A stretch of 64,000 bases of DNA from Dromiciops gliroides (Eukaryota; Chordata; Mammalia; Microbiotheria; Microbiotheriidae): the NCBI RefSeq assembly GCF_019393635.1, contig NC_057861.1, positions 456,179,330-456,243,329 on the forward strand, given 5' to 3'. The translations under genes and the position numbers were made by a program. The notes under the pieces were generated by a model, which saw only the letters and a program-made list of their open reading frames with translations, ran no database searches and was not told the origin of the DNA. Below, one piece after another: positions 45,885-57,886 of this stretch (positions are counted from its first letter, which is position 1; each line of letters opens with the position of its first letter).

Positions 45885-46135
45885 AAGAAAAGCTTGGTGG
45901 CACAGTGAATAGAGCTCTGGCTCTGGAGTCAGGAAAACCTGGATTAAAAACTGATCTCAGACCCTTACTAGCTATGTGACCCTGGGAAAATCAATTAACT
46001 TCTGTTTGCCTCAGTTTCCTTGTATATCAAATAGGAATAGTAATAACACCAACCTCCCAGGTTGTTATAAGAACCAAATGAGATAATTTTAATGTGCTTA
46101 GCACAGTGTCTAGAACATAGTGCTATATAAATGTG
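45885..46135 (+). repeat. MIR/THER-type SINE, nearly full length
   Basis: The order is cttggtggcacagtgaatag, gctatgtgaccctgggaaaa, gcctcagtttccttgtatat, cctcccaggttgttataaga, gcttagcacagtgtctagaa. Confidence 0.85.
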
Positions 46136-46136
46136 T

Positions 46137-46158
46137 GGTGGTGCTGGTGGTGGTGATG

Positions 46159-46220
<62 letters not shown>
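46137..46220. repeat. (GTA/AGT)n microsatellite
   Basis: About twenty uninterrupted AGT units after a GGTGGT lead, grown from the end of the MIR. Confidence 0.95.
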
Positions 46221-46221
<1 letters not shown>

Positions 46222-48419
46222 AATGTTTATTGACCAACAAGTAAAGTTTTATTAAAGGAAACATAGAGTTAGCATTATAAGATCAATCCAAAGTTTCTAG
46301 CAATTTTGGTCATTAATACTGCCAAAATAGTATCAGAAATGCTTTATTTGTGTTTTTCCCCCCACAGATACATATACTGTTCCACTATTTCATTTAGTTT
46401 TATCAAGCCTGTTTTCTAAGCTTAAGGCAAGCCTTTCTGGGAAAATGAATAATATTCACCATGACCCCTATAATCATCCCCATCGCCTTCCCCAAAATAG
46501 GTAGAATTCTTTCTACATAGAATTTTTCAGGCTATGTCTAAAATGATTTGCCCACTTACATTAACTTTCTGTTTACTAACCATTTTTTAGTGATGGTCAA
46601 GAAGTCAAAACACCCAAAGCAACCTAAGCATAGAGGTCCATCCATGGAAAGGTCTTGGTTTTACTTGTTGTTGCCCTTGTGATGGCAGGGGAGGGAGGGG
46701 TGTAGTTTTTTGTTTGTTTTGTTTTGTTTTTATTTCAGTTGTAAAGAAGGATTAGATAAGCTAGTCATCAGGCTTCACAAGATTCACTCTGACCTTGTAA
46801 ATGAATACTGAAAAACACTCCACTGCTGCTTGTGTTGGCTCTGTGATTTCTCTAAATGAATAAGCTAGACCTGAAGTTTCAAAACTGTGCACCATTGTGC
46901 CCTGTGTTGTAAATTTTTGACTGAACAACAAAACTGTTAAATATTTCTTTTGGTCAAAGGGCACCATGAAAACATCTCTGAGAAACTGAAGGTTCCGTGA
47001 ACTAAGAAAGTTTTAGAACCTCTGAGATAGAAGGAGGTACTTTTTCCTTGGCATTTACCTTAGAGAAGTCCTTCCAATCTTCCTCCAGTTTCCTTGAGAT
47101 ACTATATACATTGATCTACTATTACTTTCTAATCTTCCTAAACTACATAGTTTCTTATAAATAAAAATGCTTTTGAGTATTTTATACTAGGCACTAGAAG
47201 AAACATTTAATATAAGCCTGCAATATACCCTGAATAAGATGCTGAAATGGAATCTTCTGTTGTTTTCCAATATAATCTACAACAGCCTGTCTCTATCTAA
47301 GGAATTTTTTTAAAAAACAATAACAACTTTTTGCCCTGCACTAAGTGCCTTTAAAGTCATGAGGCTCAAGGTCCCCTTAGACCACCTTCTATCTTTTCTC
47401 TCTTTCCTCAAGTAAAAGCTTTTTAAAAAATGTAAGGGAATATCTTTATGTTCTTCCTAACTGTTCCCAACTGCCTCCTTCTTTTTCATGGGTAGATTGG
47501 TGCTTCAGTCAACAGCCCAATTCTCCAGCCCTATCTATCAGCACATTCAAAACTAGGTTGCAAAAAAACAGTACAGCAGGTATCTCAGGGTTCCAGGGAT
47601 TGAACCTGGGATATACTAGACCAGATTTTTTTCAATTGAGTAAATTATTCCATGAGATGGTCAATACCTAGCATTTATGTCAACCAAAAGTTGTAACCAG
47701 GGAGTGTTAGCACAAAGACATGACTACAAGGGATGGGTGAAATTGGCCCAGTGCGAATGGAAAAAGGTCTCGATAAACATTAATTGACTTCTTACTGTAC
47801 TATGTTGGCCAAATAATATATTAGTCTATCATTTATGTTTTTATGCAATACCTATTCTGGGCAGCCTCCTCAATTTCGTATACAGATATTATTGGTTGGG
47901 TCTCCTGGGGGTGACAACTCTCAGGTTCCACAGGTACCCTGTGGGTCCATAAACTCCTTTTACACTATGTCCATAATTGAGAACAAAAAGATTTAAAGAC
48001 TGGGACCACACTGAGAAGCACCTTAGTATTTAAAGGGGGATGATAAAACTGGCATTAATTCATGGAGGGGTTGTTAAGGATTGAAGGGTTAATGACTAAT
48101 ATATTGGAAAGGTTTTCGATGTTCCTTGATTTAGAAGGTCTACATAAATACAGAAGTATATTTTTCCACCCAGAGATTTCACAACTCCATGTGTTTTGTA
48201 ATATGAGTAGGAAACTAGAGAGAAAGTAAAAGGAAATGGAAAACATTTAATCATCTGGCAAGTTCATTAATTGCCTTCCTGCACACAGAGAATTGTTCAT
48301 TAGAAAATACTGTCCAATGTCTACCTGCATGAAATGAGGGGGAAACAAATTATTCAGAAACCTAGACAATTTTAGTTTGTCGTGCCCCCATTTGATCAAA
48401 TCAAATGATCAAATGGTAT
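46221..48419. other. Long stretch with no recognised repeat or gene
   Basis: About 2.2 kb free of SINEs and LINE ends. Reading frames are short, with no splice-like conserved blocks I can defend. It is one of the two longest single-copy-looking stretches in the window. Confidence 0.55.
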
Positions 48420-48490
48420 GTTTGAAAAGTGTTTAGCACAATGCCTGGCACATAGTAGATACTTAATAAATAAATGCTGGTGAGGGAAAA
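48420..48490 (+). repeat. L2-type 3' tail
   Basis: tttagcacaatgcctggcac and agtagatacttaataaataa. Confidence 0.7.
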
Positions 48491-49944
48491 ACAGCTTCAC
48501 CTCATTGTCTCTCTTCGTTTCTTCTACATGGGCTAGACACTCACATGTTCATACAGACTACATGCCAAACATTCTCACTGAAAGGATTTTGCACCTATCA
48601 GATATTTTGGAAGTATTATCACCATTATTTTCTTTGTGAGATTCTGAAGCCCTGTCTTTATGAGTCCTCGCAGTGGAAGATGTAACTTATTCCTATATTA
48701 AAAAATTTTGGTGAAATATTTTAAAACTTCATATAGTCATTTAAAATTATATCAGAGAATCCCAAGACAATAAAGTGATGCTCCAGAGAGCACATCTGTT
48801 TTCCTCTATGTTAATGTAAGTGTCTGATTGTTTCAGACATTATTACTCCATGTCCCATAAGACATATTCCCATGCAAAACATGACAGGGAGAATGAGTAG
48901 TAATGGTTGTAGTGAAATATCTGGGTTTTTAAAATTCTCACATGACCATAGTTCCCCTTCTGGGATGACATGTACTAATGATATCAAAAGTGAACATCAA
49001 CTACCCAAAACAGGAAGTACATAAGCTGAAATGCCAAAGAGAACCTATTCATGAACATCCCTCCCTTGTTACTTATGAGACTTCCCTGCCATCTCCTACA
49101 TGTCTCACTTTTTCCTTCTCTAAGGGTAAAATAAGCCAATTTCATAATGTTGACAGCTAGAAAGAAGGATAATACAGGAAGAATGTCAACCAACTTCCTG
49201 TTCTGGTAGTTTGAGCCCTTTTTTTTCTGTATCCCTTGACTTCCAGGAAGGGAAGAGTTCAGGGCTGAAGTTAAATAAAGGAAATATCTCAAATTTTATT
49301 AAGATAACATTATCCAATGTTTTGGCTCTGATTTGGGGGCATAAATTCATTTGTGGATTGTCTTATTTCTACTTTAATTCTTTGGATTTTTTAAAGCTTT
49401 ACAGTGGAATGAATGGTTGATTTATTTTTTTAGAAAATAAAAGTAAAATGAATCAATAAATTATAGTTACCAAACTTTCCAGGTTTCCTCTCCTACAAAT
49501 GCCCTTGGAATTGTGCAATGACTTCACAGCTGCTTTGCCAAAAGGTTCTAGCAAACAATTATTCTGTGATTCCTCTTAAAACCAAAGATTCAAAGCCTTC
49601 CTTAGAGATTTCTGTAGTTGAAGGGAGAAGAGAATTTGTGACTGTCGTTTGTTTTGGTAAAGAATATATGGAATATTTATATATATATATTGAGACAAAA
49701 AAAAGAAAGGGAAAGGGGGTCACATATACCATGAGTCAAGGAATGGGAGGGAGGGATAATAAAATGTGTGGATTCCTGTAAAAATCATTTTCCCTTTACC
49801 ACCAATAATAGAGACAAATGGTTGATTGCATACTATCTAGCCAAATCTTACTAAGTCTATGTGTATTAATGGATTTAGAGTGAAGAAACAATAATAGTCA
49901 ATTTAAATGACTTCCTACCATTTTATGATGAGTATGGCCTTGCT
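48491..49944. other. Unassigned sequence
   Basis: About 1.45 kb with no recognised gene or confident repeat. Confidence 0.5.
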
Positions 49945-50060
49945 AGAAAAAGAAGGAAAAGGAGGAAGAGGAGGAGGAGGCGGAGGAAGAGTTGGTGGTG
50001 GTGGAAAAGGAGGAGGAAGAGAAAGAGGTGGTGGTGGAGGAGGAGGAGGAAAACAAGAAA
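49945..50060. repeat. GGA/GGT/GAA purine-rich microsatellite
   Basis: ggaggaggaggcggaggaag-type units with a few gtggtgg blocks. The Gly-rich frame across it is a composition artefact. Confidence 0.9.
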
Positions 50061-50509
50061 TATTTCATCTCCTACACATGATCTGTATAGTCCCTGAGCC
50101 TAGCAATGGAGAGGGAAGAGGGGAGGAGGGAGGCACTTAAATGATTGAATGAGATATACCAGGCATTATTAGTATAGTGACAGCTTTCTTCAGTTTTTAT
50201 TTACAAATATAGCAAATCTCGTAGAGAGGAAAAAACAAGGTAATAAGCATCTTCTTAGCAACTGGACCTACTGTGAAAAGCAACATTTGTTGAAGCTGTC
50301 CATGAGTGACAGACACTGGAGAAGGTTACATTAAACAGAACAAGCAACCTACTTAAAGAATTAGAGAATCTCAATATGAGAGGAACTTTTAAAAGTGATT
50401 TAATCAGTGCTATTATACATATAAACACATACACACACACATGCCCCAACCACCTTCAGCCTAGACTAACAGAATTTCATCTTGTTTTAAAAGACTGTTC
50501 ATGATGATT
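50061..50509. other. Unassigned sequence
   Basis: No recognised gene or repeat, apart from a short ACAC run near 50425. Confidence 0.45.
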
Positions 50510-50830
50510 ACTGTTATTTGAAATCCTATCCATCTTCTGAAGCCCAAGATAAATGCTGTTCCATTAAGACTTCCCTGATTACCCTTAGTTAACAATGATC
50601 CCTCCCAACCTCACAGAGTTTTTAGTTTGTAACTCTCTTGTTTACTTATTAAATCTTATATATGTAATTTATGTACTTATTAAATATTGTTTCATATTAG
50701 AGTACTCTGTGCATGGACCATCCCATTCAACTTACATGTAGGCTGTAGGTTCCATGAGGACAATGGCCTTATCTTCAAAGTTTACAGTATCTGTTAAAAT
50801 TACTTTGCATGCAGTTTCATGTGCAATCAA
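50510..50830 (+). mobile_element. L2 LINE 3' end, diverged
   Basis: Contains tctgaagcccaagataaatg, attaagacttccctgattac and ggctgtaggttccatgagga in L2 order. Confidence 0.65.
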
Positions 50831-51018
50831 CTTTTTTTATTATACTATGTTATTAAAATGTTTTTCTAATTCCATAAATTAAAAATAAAGTAATGATGAA
50901 AAAATTTATTTTGCATTAACTAAGCAACATTTACTGGCCTGTATCTTCCATACATGGTCTAAATAGTTACTTGCAATTTGTTATTCCTTGCAAATTGCCA
51001 AACCTAGCAATATATTCT

Positions 51019-51169
51019 GGGGTTCAGAATTTTGGGGGCGGTAATGAGGGTTAAGTGACTTGCCCAGGGTCACACAGCTAGTAAGTGTCAAGTGTCTGAG
51101 GTCAAATTTGAACTCAGGTCCCTCTGAATCCAGGGCCAGTGCTTTATCCACTGCACCCCCTAGCTGCCC
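51019..51169 (-). mobile_element. tRNA-derived SINE (WSINE1-like)
   Basis: Full-length reversed SINE with a perfect 16-bp duplication, cctagcaatatattct, at 51003-51018 and 51170-51185. An L2-type tail (aggtgcttaataaatgtttg) follows. Confidence 0.95.
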
Positions 51170-51269
51170 CCTAGCAATATATTCTAAATAATGTAGGTGC
51201 TTAATAAATGTTTGTTTATTGATTAAATGAATGAATGAATGAATGTTTTCTTTCAAGTCTACTATTCTA

Positions 51270-51418
51270 GGGGGCAACTAGGGGGTGCAGTGGATAAAGC
51301 ACTGGCCCTGGATTCAGGAGGATCTGAGTTCAAATCCAGCCTCAGACACTTGACACTTACTGTGTTACCTTGGGCAAGTCACTTAACCCTCATTGCCCCC
51401 CCCCAAAAAAAAGGTAAT
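51270..51418 (+). mobile_element. tRNA-derived SINE (WSINE1-like)
   Basis: Of the cctcattgcc subtype, lacking the ctagctg segment before tgtgttacc. The right duplication aagtctacta at 51419-51428 matches 51255-51264, leaving five bases (ttcta) before the head. Confidence 0.88.
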
Positions 51419-51551
51419 AAGTCTACTAGTTCCTGTAGCTAAATGAAGGATGGTATCTGGTTCAGGTTCCTTAGATTAAGCCATTAGACTTATCCTAATG
51501 GGAGAAATCAGAAATGCAGCCCATAGCCTTTATAAACAATTTCTTTATTAA

Positions 51552-51790
51552 AATGACAGGTGGTATGGTATAATGGATACTATAAAGTACCATATTTAGA
51601 GTCAGAAATACTTGGGTTCAGTTTCCACCTTGACACATAATTAGACAAGTCATTTAAATTTTAAGTGCTTCAAGCAACTCATAGATTATGAATTACAAGT
51701 AAGTTACCAATGTGAAGCAATCAACTTCCATACTAGGAGTTGCCTACATTGATACAATCAAGCATTTGAGCCCCTCCTCAAAAAAAAAAT
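51552..51790 (+). repeat. Long SINE with the 'ggagttgcctacattgatac' tail
   Basis: The head ggtggtatggtataatggat and the body are followed by agcaactcatagattatgaa, actaggagttgcctacattg and an A run. It is the same family as 39515-39730. Confidence 0.65.
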
Positions 51791-52015
51791 ATAAATATTA
51801 ATTAGAAGCTAATTGCTAGGTCACTTTATAACAAACTGAAGCTAATAAACAATATAGAACAATTATAAAAGGAAAAAAATCACCTCAGTACAAAGGAGTA
51901 CCTTTGCTAATCTTCAATTGTTATCAATCACTTATTTACCTAGCACAAGTATTTATTTTGTTTAAGAAAAGCCCTTGACTTCTCATTTACATTGTTTTAA
52001 GAATAAGAAACATCA

Positions 52016-52295
52016 GGGGCAGCTAGGTGGTGCAGCGAATAAAGAACAGGCCCTGGATTCAGGAGGACCTGAGTTCAAATATGCCCTCAGACACTTGACA
52101 CTCATTAGCTGTGCAACCCTGAGCAAGTCACTTAACCCTCATTGCCCAAATGTTTGGGGGCAGCTAGGTGATGCAGTGAATAGAGCACCAGCCCTGGATT
52201 CAGGAGGACCTGAATTCAAATTTGACATTTACTAGCTGTGTGACCCTGGGCAAGTCACTTAACCCTCATTGCCCGGCCTACATACATACATACAT
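52016..52295 (+). mobile_element. Dimeric SINE inserted as one unit
   Basis: Two SINE units in the same direction (52016-52147 and about 52157-52275) are joined by caaatgttt. A single 14-bp duplication, aataagaaacatca, flanks the pair at 52002-52015 and 52296-52309. There is no duplication between the units, which argues for one integration of a head-to-tail dimer. The tail ends in a catacatacata repeat. Confidence 0.88.
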
Positions 52296-52309
52296 AATAA
52301 GAAACATCA

Positions 52310-52934
52310 CCCACAGTTTCACAGCTTTCCTCAGCTTCCTATGCCCATTTGTGTCCACAATGTAGGCTTTAATGGTTCCTTACCCTTCATAGGTAAGGTA
52401 TTCAATAGGGGTTCCCAAATTAGTCCCAATTAGCTTTCAGGGCATTTCTTCATCACTCCCCACTGTGTCTCTTTCTGCACGGAGAGAAACCTCATCATTT
52501 CCTCCATGAGATTAAGCTACCAGCAGCTATCCATTACCTTCACAGAGCACACAGCCTGATACTCTTGATCCCCACCATACAGTGCTGGTTGGCTAAAGAC
52601 AGTATAAAACACCCTGACAGTATCTTTTCCCATCAGAAAAAGTTTCCTTGTCAGCACTTTCTAATCATTTTCTCTAATATCCTTTGAAATTGACAATTTC
52701 CATAAAAGTAATCTTGCATTAACCAAACAACCTTAACTAACCTATCATCTCTTAGCTATTTACCAGTCTCTTAAATGAGCTCTTTGCCTTACCTTTTCTC
52801 TATTTTAAAACACATCTAAACAAAACTTAACAATGTTCAAGTGTAATGCAATGGTTCCCTTACTCTTTCAAAGATTACCTCCACTGATAACCCATTGTAG
52901 TGAATCAATCCACAAATCATTGATTCTGCTTCCC
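52310..52934. other. Unassigned sequence
   Basis: No recognised gene or confident repeat. The pyrimidine-rich character may reflect very old L2. Confidence 0.45.
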
Positions 52935-53424
52935 ATCTCCATCCCCTTCTCTCTACTCACATGGAGACCAACCTAGTTCATCTCTTCATCATCTGCAGCC
53001 TGGAACATAACAATACCTCCTTACCAATCTTCTTGCCTCAAATGTCTCCTCTCTCCAACCTAGCCTCCACACAGCTGCCAAAGAGATACGGTGAAAAAAC
53101 AGGTCTGACCGTGTCTTTCCCCTTCTTGATTAACTCCAAGGACTCTTTGTTTCCTCCAGAATCAAGTACGAACTCATCTCCTTAAGCACTTCACAGTTTG
53201 GCTCCAACCTGCCTTTCTAGGCTTTTCTATATTCCTCTCCATGTATTCTACTAGTCAAATTGGCACTACTGTTCTGTTCATGAAATATATCTCCCCCCTT
53301 TCCTCTAAGTCTTACAATCCCTAGTTTCCTTGAAAGCTCAGCTCAGTCACCATCTCCTGTGTGAGGCCTTTCCTGATTCTCCCCTGCTAAAATTCCTTTG
53401 CTATTTAATCTATACACAAAAACT

Positions 53425-53513
53425 GTTTATGATATGATATAATATGATATATAACATGACATAACATAGCATAACAAAACAAAACAAAACATATCATACC
53501 ATAACATAACATA
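53425..53513. repeat. ATAACAT/ATGATAT-type minisatellite
   Basis: Short imperfect units (atgatat, ataacat, aacaaaac) run up to the SINE insertion point and resume briefly after it. Confidence 0.85.
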
Positions 53514-53678
53514 GGGGACAGCTAGGTGGCACAGTGGATAAAGCACCGGTCCTGGATTCAGGAGGACCTGAGTTCAAATTCGGCCTCAGACACTTGACAC
53601 TTACTAGCTGGGTGACCCTGGACAAGTCACTTAACCCTCATTGCCCCACAAAAACAAAACAAAAAACAAAAAACCCCA
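53514..53678 (+). mobile_element. tRNA-derived SINE (WSINE1-like) in the L2
   Basis: Full-length, of the cctcattgcc subtype with a CAAAA-rich tail. The duplication is based on accataacataa (right copy at 53679-53690, left copy ending at 53513 in repetitive sequence, so its exact length is uncertain). Confidence 0.9.
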
Positions 53679-53835
53679 ACCATAACATAATAAATATAAC
53701 TGACTGACTCTCCTGGTAAAATGTAAGCTCTTTGAAATCAGGGACAGTTTACTTTGACTTTGTATCTTTCTCTAGCACCAGCATAATGCCTAACACATAG
53801 AAAATGCTTTAAAAAATGCTTGTTGATAGATTTAT

Positions 53836-54149
53836 AAATTGAGTCTAGGACTTAGCAATTCACAGGCTTTCATTTTCTCCTCAAAACCAAGGAAAGTGCA
53901 TCCCACGAACTTCCTTTATAAAACAACTAAACTTTATAAACTGCAACTAATGAAGGAAGTGGCAATAGGATGAAACTAAGTGAGATAGCCTCCAACTTTC
54001 TCTTCAAGCATCTGAAATTATCCCACTTCTTTTTAATCTCATTTGTAGTCCTAATTACATATCCTGATTCACACTTGCTTCCCAACTTCCAGAAACAGCC
54101 ACAAAGCATTATTTTACCACTATAAAACTCACAATCCCATCTTTTTTAG
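53836..54149. other. Unassigned sequence
   Basis: No recognised gene or repeat. Confidence 0.4.
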
Positions 54150-55215
54150 GGATTCTCATGTTCCTTATTCTAGACATTCCATTTCTTGGCTCGGAGCATT
54201 TTCACTTGTTCTCACCCCATTCCTGAGACTCCTTTCTGTAAGGAATTAATTGTGATGTGATTTGGGGTTTTCATAATACAATCTTTGCTTTATTATGGTC
54301 AGACTAAAAGAAAAGCCTAAGAGAAGATAGGTGTTTTGTTTTAGGAGATAATTGAACAAGTAAGAGGAGCTCTGACCACAGGGAACATCATATATTAAAA
54401 CATTCTTTCAAAAGCCTCCCTCTAACAGTTTCCCTTGCCCACATGGGTCTGGCTAGATTATAATGGGGACAGACCATGTGGGTGTGCTGAGCCAATAGGA
54501 GACTCAGCAGGGCTAAGAACGGCCCCTCCCCTTCTGGTGAGGGAGATGGTTAAGATACCATTAAGCTTCAGTTAGAGGGACAGTTAGGGGTTGGTGTTAT
54601 AGAGGGGTTAGAAGAAAAAATGAGTTAGGGAGGATTCTGAGGTAAACAGGGAAGAAAGGCAGACATTTTAGAGGAGCTGCGGGTGTTTGACCTTCGGACT
54701 AAAACAGAAGAGACTAGAGCTACGGATTTCAGGTGTGGTGAATGAGTTTTTGTTTTTTAGGCAGAGCTAGCTTTTTTGAGCTAGCTGGGCTGGAGGCAGG
54801 TTCGAGTGCCTAGGATCTTCTTTTTACTTCAGAGGTTTATACATTGTTTATACATTGTTTTTAGTTCTATTAATCTCATTTGTGTGATTCAGATAGTGTT
54901 TTAAACTTGTTTCCATTAATAAACATATGTTATTTTTGAAAGAGGTTGTTTCTTTTCTCATATTATTACTAAATTTGGCCCTTACACTTTTCATCTCATC
55001 TTAGCTTCTGAGGCTTCCTTCAAGTCTCAACAAAAGCTCTACCTTCTGCAAAAATCATTTCCTGATCCCATGTAATGCTAATGTCTTCCCTCTGCTGATT
55101 TTCTCCAATTTAACATGTATATATCTTGCTCGTATGCAGTTGTTTTCATGTTGTCTCTCCCACTAGACTGTAAGCTCCTTGAGGGTAGGGACTATCTTTT
55201 GCCTTACTCTAAATA
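54150..55215 (+). mobile_element. L2 LINE 3' end split by a solo LTR
   Basis: The left part reads ccttattctagacattccat. The right part, from 54987, reads gcttctgaggcttccttcaa, gtgctaatgtcttccctctg-like text and ctgtaagctccttgagggta. The halves are consecutive in L2. Confidence 0.75.
54237..54986 (+). mobile_element. Solo LTR, family B, inside L2
   Basis: 750 bp starting tgtaaggaattaattg and ending tttggcccttaca, with inverted terminal tgtaagg/cccttaca. The duplication is ctttc at 54232-54236 against ctttt at 54987-54991. A polyadenylation signal lies in attaataaacat near 54920. No interior remains; it is a fossil without coding capacity. Confidence 0.85.
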
Positions 55216-56099
55216 GGTCGCCTGTTCCATCCCCTGAACAAAGAATAGACTTTTCTCAGCAGCTTGGGTAAACTAATATGTACCCACCTACCTGTGATGG
55301 TTAGTCTGGGGCAACAAGAAATTGGGGTAGCCTATGTTGTAGGAATAGATTTGGATAGCTATTATCTGTCATAACCCCATTCATGTGCCCAAGTGATACT
55401 GTGCTTTCCACCACTGGATCAAGCAAGAGAAGAACCATATGTGAATGACTTACTCTTCCACTCTTCTAACTCAAAGAGGGTTATTGGCCATATCAACAAC
55501 ATATTTTGGGTTGAGAATGAAAGCCATTTTATCTGGTCACTCTAAAAAGGAAGCAATTTCATCTCAGATTGACAGGGTAACAGCTTACTCTCAAAAGCCA
55601 GCTTAACTACCTCCCACCAAACATTTATTACTCAAAAGACAATCAAGGATAGCAAGCAAACAGTAAACAGTAAAACAGAAATTGGGGAAGTTTTACAGAT
55701 TAGGATAGACAATAGAATACACTCTAGTAAATGAGCTCTTCAGCAGAGAAATGGAATAAAATATCCATTCAACCAAGGAATAATGTCCCCAGAGAAATCT
55801 ACTTTTAATAGTCTCTGGGGTTTTAGGGGCTGGTAATCAAAGGATATATTGAGAAACTGGCTTTCCCAACATGTCTGCATCAGCAAAGGTAACTCATGTT
55901 ACCTTTCTGAAAGTTTACATCTTCTCTCACCTTATCTCTCTAGAGTTTCTTCTCCTCCCTCCCATGTGCTGTATAGTATCTCAGATTTCTCGAACAATCA
56001 GGAGTCACATCTCCCTTTGCGCTCACAACACACAGCATCATGGTGCTTTATTTCAAAGAATAACCAAACCCATCAAGGGTTTCCAGACTTATTTCACAT
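55216..56099. other. Unassigned sequence
   Basis: No recognised gene or confident repeat. Two overlapping frames near 55850-56145 show no domain. Confidence 0.45.
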
Positions 56100-56575
56100 T
56101 ACTCCCCTTCTCATCTTCAACATTCCAGACAAAGTAGTTCATTAGCTGTTCCTCCAGTAGAACTCCTACCTCCAAGCATTTGCACAAGATGTCTCCTATC
56201 CTGTTATGCATTCCCTGCTCGTCTCCAAGTCTCATCTTCCTTCACAGTTCAGCTTGAATACCACCTGCTCCCTGAAGCTTTCCTGGATCTCCTAGTTGTT
56301 AGCATTTTCTCCCTCAAATTAATTTGTTCTTACTTACAGGTGCCTATATTAAATAGAAGTAGCATCTACATTCCTTTACCATAGGACCTGTTTTGTTTCT
56401 GGCTTTGTTTACCCTATACCTAGCACAAGTGCCTTACATATAGTAAAGGGGCTGTACAAATGAGCAGCGAGATAAAATCTCAGCTTAGCCAAGGAGAGAA
56501 CGATGTAACCAGAGAAATACACACCAGATAAATTTAACAGTAGGTGCTTAATAAATGTTTATTCAATTTAATTAC
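56100..56575 (+). mobile_element. L2 LINE 3' end with a foreign segment of about 90 bp
   Basis: L2 order is clear: cttccttcacagttcagctt, ctgctccctgaagctttcct, then gccttacatatagta. About 56445-56540 is unrelated, after which ggtgcttaataaatgtttat resumes the L2 tail. Confidence 0.7.
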
Positions 56576-57066
56576 ATGTAAATACAACTTCTATCATGCA
56601 GAATGCAAGTGAACCTTTAATTTAATGGAAACCAAAAAGAAGGGGGAATCCAGAACATCAGGAGCTTGTTTGAAAGAACATTCTAAATTGGTTAGAATTT
56701 CTGATTTTAATTTCTAAAAAGCAAGAGAGAAGACTCTTAATGCATGTGCATGCCTTTGTTCCAGAGCAGCACAGAGCTATTCTGATTTGTGTCAGAAAAA
56801 AGAAGACATCTTATGAGAGCTGCCTCCACTGATAGGAATTCCCTGACAGTGATTTTTTTTTTGCCACATATGAATTCACTGAAAGGGGATTTATGTGCTT
56901 ATTAAATTTAAGATGGAGTTGCATATGTTTTAATAACACTTACGTGAACATGAATTGAGCACCTGCATTAAGGAAAGAAGAGGAAAAGTAAAACCAACTC
57001 ATATGGAATAACTTTCCTGTGATTTTGTCCAAGACAAAAACCTGAGGTAAAGTGATTTTCCCTTTT
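56576..57066. other. Unassigned sequence
   Basis: No recognised gene or confident repeat. Confidence 0.45.
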
Positions 57067-57354
57067 AGAGAAGAAGAGAAAGAAAAAAAAAAGGAAGAGG
57101 AGGAGGAGAAATAGGAGAAGGAAGAGGAGAAGAAAGAGGAGGAGAAGAAGAAGAGGAAGAGAAGGAAGAGGAGGAGGAGAAGGAGGAGGAAAGGAAAGAA
57201 GGCAGGAAGGCAGGAAGGCAGGAAGGCAGGAAGGCAGGAAGGCAGGAAGGCAGGAAGGCAGGAAGGCAGGAAGGCAGGAAGGCAGGAAGGAAGGAAGGAA
57301 GGAAGGAAGGAAGGAAGGAAGGAAGGAAGGAAGGAAGGAAGGAAGGAAGGAAGA
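57067..57354. repeat. Purine tract with GGCAGGAA octamers and (GGAA)n
   Basis: Irregular GAA/GGA sequence to about 57200, then about eleven ggcaggaa units (57201-57290), then about 17 ggaa units to 57352. Confidence 0.95.
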
Positions 57355-57699
57355 ACCCATATGGGTCCATCTATATGTAGCTCGCAGTGCAGTATGAATA
57401 GATATATTAGAGTCTCCTCTATGTTCCCTTTTTCAAGGGAATCTTTGATTCCTACAGCAGGAAAAATAGGAGATTGGGACGAGAGGCTGAATACTCTTGT
57501 TCTCCTTAGAAAGAGAGGAAATATTAGCCATAAATTATATCTATCTGCCTCTCTAGATATTGCCAGTCTAGGAAAAATAATTTTAGGTTCAAGCTGAGCT
57601 TCTAATCACTATCTCTTAACAGAGAAGGAGTATCCCAAGCTTCATATTCAAGGCTTGACTCTCTTCCCACCAAATGCCAACTGCACATAGAACACACAT
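57355..57699. other. Unassigned sequence
   Basis: No recognised gene or repeat. Confidence 0.45.
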
Positions 57700-57713
57700 A
57701 GAAAATAAACCCA

Positions 57714-57872
57714 GGGCAGGTAGGTGGCGCAGTGGATAGAGCACCGGCCCTGGAGTCAGGAGTACCTGAGTTCAAATCCGGCCTTAGACACTTAACACTT
57801 AGTAGTTGTGTGACCCTTGGCAAGTCACTTAACCCCAATTGCCTCACTAAAAAAAAAAAAAAGAAAAAAAAA
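57714..57872 (+). mobile_element. tRNA-derived SINE (WSINE1-like)
   Basis: Of the ccccaattgcctcac subtype with an A-rich tail. The perfect 14-bp duplication agaaaataaaccca lies at 57700-57713 and 57873-57886. Confidence 0.95.
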
Positions 57873-57886
57873 AGAAAATAAACCCA

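Larger units (their letters stand above)
52935..53835 (+). mobile_element. Long L2 LINE 3' part, interrupted by a minisatellite and a SINE
   Basis: Motifs in L2 order: cctccacacagctgccaaag, caagtacgaactcatctcct, ttcacagtttggctccaacc, gctcagctcagtcaccatct, ggcctttcctgattctcc. After the insertions come gtaagctctttgaaatcagg and taatgcctaacacatagaaa. The most complete L2 in the window. Confidence 0.85.

Noticed and set aside
49907-50140. Gly-rich short frame
   Set aside because: It is a translation of a GGA/GGT microsatellite.
57201-57290. Regular direct repeats as a CRISPR array
   Set aside because: The units are contiguous octamers without spacers, and the genome is eukaryotic.
56968-57370. 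Minus-strand Leu/Pro/Ser frames of 100-130 codons
   Set aside because: They translate the GGCAGGAA/GGAA and GAGGA repeats.
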